64,000 bases of DNA, taken from Aquila chrysaetos chrysaetos (Eukaryota; Chordata; Aves; Accipitriformes; Accipitridae). Positions within the stretch are counted from its first letter, which is position 1. Each line of letters opens with the position of its first letter. The notes beneath the pieces are model-generated. The model saw nothing but the letters and a program-made list of their open reading frames with translations. It ran no database searches and was not told the origin of the DNA. The stretch lies in the NCBI RefSeq assembly GCF_900496995.4, contig NC_044007.1, positions 70,904,742-70,968,741 of the forward strand. The letters are read 5' to 3'. Position numbers and translations under genes: made by a program. Below are positions 60,901-64,000 of this stretch, piece by piece.

Positions 60901-60947
60901 CCATCTTCCTTAGGGATTTCAGGTGGCACTGATAAATCTTTTGACAT
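33734..60947 (-). CDS. SLC6A18: SLC6A18, B0AT3/XT2-type sodium-dependent neutral amino-acid transporter (complete)
   Basis: Twelve coding exons on the minus strand, in order: 60947-60791, 51986-51846, 50248-50111, 47296-47115, 46716-46606, 41407-41295, 41024-40896, 40307-40151, 38601-38397, 36782-36623, 35211-35049, 33946-33734. They total 1869 nt, 622 residues plus stop (human 628). Every junction is AG/GT and in phase. SLC6 hallmarks: [16 protein letters not shown] in TM1 (residues 32-47), paired Cys and N-glycosylation sequons in the extracellular loop after TM3 (NRT, NIT), IRGIETTGK before TM5, [16 protein letters not shown] in TM6, [13 protein letters not shown] in TM8, and a 12-TM layout. 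Family knowledge: apical Na+/Cl- coupled uptake of small neutral amino acids in kidney, needing collectrin or ACE2. SLC6A18 rather than SLC6A19 is favoured by GFKAT-x-Y-x-x-CLDR, KDxxWMTGRKPxxYW and AAWNPKY, and by its place next to TERT with SLC6A19 beyond. Confidence 0.93.
33947..35048 (-). other. SLC6A18: SLC6A18 intron 11
   Basis: About 1.1 kb. Nothing recognised beyond splice sites; the small frame at 34268-34507 has no family signature. Confidence 0.8.
35049..35211 (-). CDS. SLC6A18: SLC6A18 exon 11: TM11
   Basis: 163 nt; phase 2 in (AG|G gives Arg), phase 0 out, donor GTATGT. It encodes [20 protein letters not shown], then [16 protein letters not shown] (TM11) and AAWNPKY. The acceptor cttaaaag has a weak pyrimidine tract and the frame stays open upstream to 35300, so the exact 5' edge rests on homology. 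Confidence 0.88.
35212..36622 (-). other. SLC6A18: SLC6A18 intron 10
   Basis: About 1.4 kb, AT-rich; nothing recognised. Confidence 0.8.
36623..36782 (-). CDS. SLC6A18: SLC6A18 exon 10: TM9-TM10
   Basis: 160 nt; phase 1 in, phase 2 out; acceptor ttttcttcag, donor GTACGT. It encodes [20 protein letters not shown], then [15 protein letters not shown] and [12 protein letters not shown]. No in-frame ATG begins here, so it is not evident as a stand-alone open frame, but it fits the SLC6 family exactly. Confidence 0.92.
36783..38396 (-). other. SLC6A18: SLC6A18 intron 9
   Basis: About 1.6 kb; includes a T12-CCT-A13 inverted homopolymer pair at 37473-37500. Nothing else recognised. Confidence 0.8.
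37473..37500. repeat. Inverted T12/A13 homopolymer hairpin
   Basis: Twelve T, then CCT, then thirteen A: a perfect A:T stem with a 3-nt loop in SLC6A18 intron 9. It may have formed by two insertion tails or slippage. Confidence 0.85.
38397..38601 (-). CDS. SLC6A18: SLC6A18 exon 9: TM7-TM8
   Basis: 205 nt; phase 0 in, phase 1 out; acceptor attctgcag, donor GTAAGG. It encodes [16 protein letters not shown], a membrane segment, then [17 protein letters not shown] of TM8, whose Ser/Gly-rich face forms part of the Na2 site in SLC6 structures, and ends IPKELLSG. Confidence 0.93.
38602..40150 (-). other. SLC6A18: SLC6A18 intron 8
   Basis: About 1.5 kb; includes a long purine-rich (plus strand) tract at about 39375-39690 with a G-rich core. 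Ser/Phe/Pro-rich frames on the minus strand there are products of the base bias. Confidence 0.8.
39375..39690. repeat. Purine-rich tract with G-rich core
   Basis: About 300 bp in which the plus strand is mostly A and G. The core at about 39555-39578 has G runs of 6, 3, 2 and 5, enough for a two-tier G-quadruplex but lacking four separate runs of three. Triplex (H-DNA) potential is possible. Confidence 0.6.
40151..40307 (-). CDS. SLC6A18: SLC6A18 exon 8: large extracellular loop 4
   Basis: 157 nt; phase 2 in, phase 0 out; acceptor ctctggcag, donor GTACCA. It encodes [20 protein letters not shown] and continues [20 protein letters not shown] to DLQEFLDQ. Two sequons (NYT, NSS) fit glycosylation of the extracellular loop before TM7. 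Confidence 0.92.
40308..40895 (-). other. SLC6A18: SLC6A18 intron 7
   Basis: 588 bp; nothing recognised beyond splice sites. Confidence 0.85.
40896..41024 (-). CDS. SLC6A18: SLC6A18 exon 7: TM7
   Basis: 129 nt; phase 2 in and out; acceptor atttctag, donor GTGAGA. It encodes [18 protein letters not shown], then [19 protein letters not shown] and WDCLDR. The Tyr of TGYWDC (residue 318 of the joined protein) appears to align with the human Tyr that is changed to a stop in the known Y319X allele. Confidence 0.93.
41295..41407 (-). CDS. SLC6A18: SLC6A18 exon 6: TM6
   Basis: 113 nt; phase 0 in, phase 2 out; acceptor attatttcag, donor GTAAGT. It encodes [19 protein letters not shown], then [18 protein letters not shown], the unwound TM6 that contributes substrate, Na+ and Cl- contacts in SLC6 structures. 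Confidence 0.93.
41408..46605 (-). other. SLC6A18: SLC6A18 intron 5
   Basis: About 5.2 kb. GC-richer near 44.8-46.0 kb, with mutually overlapping open frames on both strands (for example 45586-46017 plus and 45370-45669 minus) that show no family signature. No mobile element identified by eye. Confidence 0.75.
46606..46716 (-). CDS. SLC6A18: SLC6A18 exon 5: TM5
   Basis: 111 nt, 37 codons, phase 0 at both ends; acceptor cactttag, strong donor GTAAGT. It encodes [20 protein letters not shown], then [17 protein letters not shown], matching the human SLC6A18/19 exon almost residue for residue. Confidence 0.93.
46717..47114 (-). other. SLC6A18: SLC6A18 intron 4
   Basis: 398 bp; nothing recognised. 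Confidence 0.85.
47115..47296 (-). CDS. SLC6A18: SLC6A18 exon 4: extracellular loop 2 and TM4
   Basis: 182 nt; phase 1 in, phase 0 out; acceptor ttttccag, donor GTATGG. It encodes [19 protein letters not shown], the sequon [20 protein letters not shown] (TM4) and [11 protein letters not shown]. The Cys of EECYKS can pair with the Cys of VCPLNEN in exon 3. Confidence 0.94.
47297..50110 (-). other. SLC6A18: SLC6A18 intron 3
   Basis: About 2.8 kb with a 24-base T run at 48078-48101. No exon or identifiable mobile element. Confidence 0.8.
48078..48101. repeat. Poly-T run (24)
   Basis: Twenty-four consecutive T on the plus strand (an A run on the transcribed sense strand of SLC6A18) in intron 3. 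It could be the tail of a retrocopy, but no element body is recognisable beside it. Confidence 0.85.
50111..50248 (-). CDS. SLC6A18: SLC6A18 exon 3: TM3
   Basis: 138 nt; phase 1 in and out; acceptor ctttctgcag, donor GTAACT. It encodes [20 protein letters not shown] (TM3 with the conserved YYN), then [20 protein letters not shown] and RT. NRT is a glycosylation sequon in extracellular loop 2. No in-frame ATG start, hence not evident as a simple open frame. Confidence 0.92.
50249..51845 (-). other. SLC6A18: SLC6A18 intron 2
   Basis: About 1.6 kb; carries the clear CR1 copy at 51518-51734, which ends 112 bp from exon 2. Otherwise nothing recognised. Confidence 0.85.
51518..51734 (-). mobile_element. 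CR1 LINE, 5'-truncated, 3' end
   Basis: Reads on the plus strand as antisense CR1: AGAATCATGGAATGGTTTGG, then GGTTGGAAGGGACCTTGAAA, TCATCTAGTCCAACCCCCCT, GGTTGCTCAAAGCCCCGTCC and CAGGGATGGGGCATCTACCA. At the element's 3' end the octamer-type ATTCCATG/ATTCTGT units characteristic of avian CR1 are visible. It is truncated after about 215 bp, as most CR1 copies are. Divergence looks modest, so it is younger than the copies at 15.5 and 19.4 kb. Confidence 0.93.
51846..51986 (-). CDS. SLC6A18: SLC6A18 exon 2: TM2
   Basis: 141 nt; phase 1 in and out; acceptor gtgttttcag, donor GTACGT. It encodes [20 protein letters not shown] (TM2 with the FEGIPL motif), then [16 protein letters not shown] and ISPYLGGV. 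The sequence continues exactly from HGGG in exon 1. Confidence 0.94.
51987..60790 (-). other. SLC6A18: SLC6A18 intron 1
   Basis: About 8.8 kb, the largest intron. It includes CpG-moderate patches near 52800-52870 and 53500-53680, an A-rich plus-strand block at 54300-56900, and a CpG-denser patch near 60230-60540 just downstream of exon 1. Open frames at 52530-52958 and 53220-53663 have no family signature. No nested gene is recognisable. Confidence 0.75.
54300..56900. other. A-rich block of unknown origin in SLC6A18 intron 1
   Basis: The plus strand is markedly richer in A than T across about 2.6 kb, unlike either flank. Short, broken open frames occur (for example 54916-55155, 55465-55677, 56258-56503) with Lys/Arg/Gln-rich products. 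The bias resembles the sense strand of a decayed retroelement, but I see no terminal repeats and no motif that I can name with confidence. Confidence 0.4.
60791..60947 (-). CDS. SLC6A18: SLC6A18 exon 1: start codon, N-terminus and TM1
   Basis: 157 coding nt; donor GTAAGA, phase 1 out. It encodes [20 protein letters not shown], then [11 protein letters not shown] and [20 protein letters not shown], the Na+-binding TM1 signature of SLC6. The ATG has A at -3 and an in-frame TAA lies at -18 to -16 (60963-60965), so this is the first possible start in the frame unless an upstream splice exists. Confidence 0.92.
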
Positions 60948-61059
60948 TTTAAGGAAATATCCTTAGCTCCCTATAAATGGGAAGATCCTTCAAAACCCGT
61001 CTCTCCTACAGGTTTTATGCGGGGTGACTGAAGGATCCTGGAAAGGGAGGTGGAGCTTT

Positions 61060-61085
61060 CTTTTTATGTAATGCAAAGGAATGTG
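61060..61085 (-). promoter_or_regulatory. SLC6A18: Possible SLC6A18 TATA-like element
   Basis: The minus strand reads TTTGCATTACATAAAAAGAAAG about 115-135 nt upstream of the ATG. CATAAAAAG resembles a TATA box at a spacing that would give a 5' UTR of under 100 nt. No transcript evidence is available. Confidence 0.3.
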
Positions 61086-61506
61086 TGATTGCAGTTTAAA
61101 GACAAAACCAAGAATTATTATTATATAGACAGAGTTACCACTCTTGACTCTTTTGTGGCTCCTTCTATAGTTGGAGAATGTGGGAATATGTTGTTAATAG
61201 GTAACTTGGGATCAAACAGGGTTTTATTTTCTGTTCTCCTTCTGTTCTTAGGTACTTCCAGAGAAGTGTGACACTGAATATAATTAAAAAGAAACCTTTA
61301 TAGCAGACTTATTAAAACCATAGAATACTTGGAAAAATCTGTGAATAAAGCAAGTGTTGCCATTTCCTCTTTTAGTTCGTTAATAGAGTTAAATGATTGA
61401 AGACATCATTTGCAAGTGCAAAAAGTAAATTAAAAAAAAGCAAGAAAAATTAGACTGTGTATGCTCAGACATTAGAATCTGGTCTCTTTTCACCATAGCT
61501 GCTAGA

Positions 61507-61520
61507 GGTTAATCACTTCC
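61507..61520 (+). promoter_or_regulatory. Possible HNF1-type half-site
   Basis: GGTTAATCACTTCC contains a perfect left half (GGTTAAT) of the HNF1 consensus GGTTAATNATTAAC, with three mismatches in the right half. It lies about 560 nt upstream of the SLC6A18 ATG. HNF1 factors are known to drive kidney and gut expression of the related transporters, which makes the site plausible but unproven. Confidence 0.25.
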
Positions 61521-62014
61521 CACCTGTCAATGAATCCCAAGTGACTATTTTTACTGTTCATTAAATAGTTACCGATGAATGCAAGAGCTGAGTGCTTTCC
61601 TTCAACTGAAAGTGTGTGAGAACATTTTTCCTGTTACCTTTCGGTTATACCAGGGTTTTGCTATTTTGCACTCCAAACCAGTTCAGTCCACGCTTACGAG
61701 ATCAGCCAGACAGCTTCACTAAATCGACACTTTATGCCTGGATTCCCCTTTTCGAAATGGGAAGAGTTTCTAACCGAAGATGGATTTTTTTTATTTTTAA
61801 TTTTTTATTTTTCCCCAAAAATACTTGGAGAGAAAAGAAGCCCTGCTCTGCAGCAAAGCATGCAAGTATGGTCAAGTTGCAGCTCATCCAACCAGAAGCC
61901 GGTTTCACACCTAGGCTACACAAGTCTCCCCAGATAAGCACAGATCATCTGCTTGCAGCTCTGCAAACATCCAGGTCCACAGCTGGAGCAACTCAACTTC
62001 CCAGTCCTTTATCA

Positions 62015-62225
62015 GGATGTCTCACGGGGCACCCACGAGCCGGCGCGTGCCCCGTGGTTTGGCGGCTCTTACACGGCATCGCTGCTGCCGGGGCGCCCAG
62101 CACCCATCGCCCTCGCTGCTGCTGCGCTTCGGACCGGGAGGTGCAGAGGCCGTTCTAGCAAAACGCTCGTTTCCGTACCCGCTACCTGCAGCCCACCGCT
62201 TCGAACTCGGTTGTACGCGTTCTCA
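62015..62225. promoter_or_regulatory. CpG-dense patch (small CpG island)
   Basis: Roughly two dozen CpG dinucleotides in about 210 bp, including AGCCGGCGCG, GCCGGGGCGCCC and TGTACGCG, in otherwise CpG-poor surroundings. It lies about 1.1 kb upstream of the SLC6A18 start and downstream of SLC6A19. It could be a promoter, an enhancer or an unmethylated remnant. Confidence 0.55.
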
Positions 62226-63076
62226 GTGGGTGAGGTTTTTCTCAGGGGGAAAATCTGGCGAAAATTGTTTTCCCCGTTACAGAATAACATCTTTAAATAG
62301 TTTAAATAACCACTCACATTCAAATAATTAAAAAATTGAAATTGGAATGCAAATGAATTTAATCTTTCAAATACATGTACAATGCCTGGTACTTTGCTCT
62401 CTATTTAGAGCAGCTATACTGCTCCAAAGATACACTCTAGAGTAGCTATACCCTAAAAATCCCTATTTCTTGTGAGAGCATTTTGATTATAAGGAAGTGT
62501 CAGGGTATAAACTGGATCAATTCTTAAAAGGTGGGTGTGGGAAGAGCTGGAAAGTGATACAAATGTGTTGCCTGTGTACAGGGACCACCTACCCAGAGGG
62601 GACATTTACACTCTCTCCTTCTGGCATTCAGCCTGGGTGCTCTAAAGGTGCTCCTTTCTCTCTCCAGTGACCACGTACCTAAGGAATGGGACTCCTGACT
62701 GCGCTCCTCTGGGTCACACGGAATTTGGAAGCTTGAGATAGTTGTAAGGTCGGTGTCCGTGTGTCTGTGTGTACGTGAACTAGAGCTACCCACCTCGGCT
62801 GTGACAGGTGAGGGCAAGAAGCTTTGCACCACTTGGGTGCCTTGGGTCCCCCATCAGCACGGATCGCCCAGGCAAGCGGTGCACCCCTTGCTCGTGGGTG
62901 CCGGAGAAGGCGGATTTTTGCCGTTTCCTGAACTGCTGCTGCCCCATTGCAAGGTTACTACTTCTGTCGTCAGCAAAAGCAGCGCTATCTGCTGGGAACT
63001 TGGAAGGAATAGGCAATTAATAAAATAGCCAGAGTTATAAACGAATCAAACTGTCATTCTCATACCTAGAAATGTT

Positions 63077-63082
63077 TTTATT
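63077..63082 (-). terminator. SLC6A19: Candidate SLC6A19 polyadenylation signal
   Basis: TTTATT on the plus strand reads AATAAA on the minus strand, 475 nt past the SLC6A19 stop. It is a plausible 3' end for that gene. Confidence 0.45.
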
Positions 63083-63556
63083 AAATATTTTAAACTTCTG
63101 CATGAGACAAATAATATCGGTGGCTTTGCGCAACACAGTGGCATGTAAAGTAAAAACAATTTAATGTGCAAGAGAACTCAATATTAAGTTACCCTTCTTA
63201 TTGGTCACCCAACCAGAATGATTGCACATGGAAGAGTCACTTCTGGCACGTCAAGCGTGCTGCGTCCCCAAACGGAGAACTGCAAGCCAGTTTCGAACAA
63301 GCTGGCTTCAAAACCAGAAGGAGGACAAATGATTTGGGCCAGTGCCCCAATGGCTTGCAAATGTGGCTGTTTTGCTTCCAGGATCCAAGCCATTAACTCT
63401 TCATGGTGCATTGCATTGTTAAGTAAACAAATGTTTACCTGGAAACAACACATAGTTATCCTTTTATGAAAAGAAAATTAACTCTGGATTCTTTAAAAAA
63501 AAATATTTTTACTTTTCTCACGGACAAAGCATTCTTCCACATGTTTTTAAATGGTT

Positions 63557-63766
63557 TTATGCTGAATACTTTAAGTTTCCATTAACAGAAGTCTCAGATG
63601 TGGAGATGATAAGGCCCGTACGATCACTTTTTTTCTGACAGAAATTTCTGATCACTTTGTAGATGGCAAAGACAGGGATGGCCAAACTAGGCACTCCAGC
63701 GAGAATTACAATAATAGCATACACCCAGCTGGGATATTCGACCTTCTGTGTTTTGGGGAACTCCTC
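63557..63766 (-). CDS. SLC6A19: SLC6A19, B0AT1-type neutral amino-acid transporter (last coding exon)
   Basis: Phase 0, after acceptor gctctttcag. It encodes [18 protein letters not shown], then TM12 ([20 protein letters not shown]), RNFCQKKSD and a tail ending [10 protein letters not shown], stop TAA. Human SLC6A19 has [40 protein letters not shown] and NGDLKY at the same places, so the assignment to SLC6A19 rather than SLC6A18 is firm. It is the major Na+-coupled neutral amino-acid transporter of intestinal and renal brush border, partnered by ACE2 or collectrin (family knowledge). The other exons lie beyond the right edge. Confidence 0.92.
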   Translation of the reverse strand, partial: EEFPKTQKVEYPSWVYAIIVILAGVPSLAIPVFAIYKVIRNFCQKKSDRTGLIISTSETSVNGNLKYSA

Positions 63767-64000
63767 CTGAAAGAGCAAACAATCAAGTTGTAGTAAGTCG
63801 TGAGGAGCAAATACTTGGGAGTGTGCACACATTCAGTAATTCAACAGATCAAAAATGTGTATCGGAATAGTAGCTAGCCACAATGGCAGAGTAATTTGCC
63901 AATTCCACAGCAGTTTCCAGCTCAAGGGTTTCCAGTCTCGGCTGTTTTGGACTTATTTTTACTTAAAAGCGATGGAAAGAAGATGGCATGAAAGAAGCAA
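63767..64000 (-). other. SLC6A19: SLC6A19 last intron (partial)
   Basis: 234 bp upstream of the final exon on the minus strand; no exon recognised before the window edge. Confidence 0.8.

Larger units (their letters stand above)
60966..63070. other. SLC6A18-SLC6A19 intergenic region
   Basis: About 2.1 kb between the SLC6A18 5' end and the probable SLC6A19 3' end. It holds the candidate promoter elements above and a CpG-dense patch at about 62015-62225. The 180-codon frame at 61616-62158 spans the CpG patch and has no family signature. Confidence 0.7.

Noticed and set aside
61616-62158. 180-codon frame, the longest in the window
   Set aside because: It crosses AT-rich sequence and then the CpG patch, changing character midway, and shows no domain; its length is explained by the stop-poor GC-rich part.
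1-64000. Interstitial telomeric repeat arrays near TERT, CRISPR arrays or bacterial-type operons
   Set aside because: Only isolated TTAGGG or CCCTAA hexamers and no regularly spaced repeats; the gene structures are eukaryotic throughout.

Overview
The window is nuclear DNA from a vertebrate, almost certainly a bird. It holds multi-exon genes with canonical GT-AG introns, AT-rich introns, and CR1 LINE copies whose 3' end carries the avian-type ATTCTRTG-like octamer repeats. There is no bacterial, viral-genome or CRISPR organisation. The species cannot be fixed from the sequence alone; the telomerase protein looks close to chicken as far as I remember it.

Three genes account for all the convincing coding sequence. 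(1) Positions 1 to about 27.3 kb, plus strand: the 3' half of TERT (telomerase reverse transcriptase). Thirteen exons match human exons 4-16 and encode 547 codons plus stop: the RT domain (motifs 1, 2, A, IFD, B', C, D, E) and the C-terminal thumb extension. The upstream exons (TEN and TRBD domains) lie outside the window. (2) 33.7-60.9 kb, minus strand: a complete 12-exon SLC6A18 (B0AT3/XT2-type neutral amino-acid transporter), whose joined exons give an intact 622-residue protein in perfect phase. (3) 63.6-63.8 kb, minus strand: the last coding exon of SLC6A19 (B0AT1); the rest of that gene lies beyond the right edge.

The order TERT > < SLC6A18 < SLC6A19 is the arrangement known from human 5p15.33, so this is a conserved syntenic block. 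TERT and SLC6A18 are tail to tail, about 6.5 kb apart (stop to stop). SLC6A18 and SLC6A19 are head to tail, about 2.6 kb apart. The two transporters are related duplicates that share the SLC6 fold and, from family knowledge, depend on collectrin or ACE2 for surface delivery. TERT is functionally unrelated to them.

The remainder is intronic or intergenic. It holds one clear antisense CR1 copy (51.5 kb), two older CR1 remnants (15.5 and 19.4 kb), a tRNA-derived SINE remnant (3.1 kb), microsatellites and homopolymers, a perfect small hairpin (5.4 kb), CpG-dense patches near the SLC6A18 5' end, and an A-rich stretch of unknown origin (54.3-56.9 kb). I found no convincing undescribed system. The non-genic items worth a second look are the CpG-rich patch between the two transporter genes and the A-rich block in SLC6A18 intron 1.
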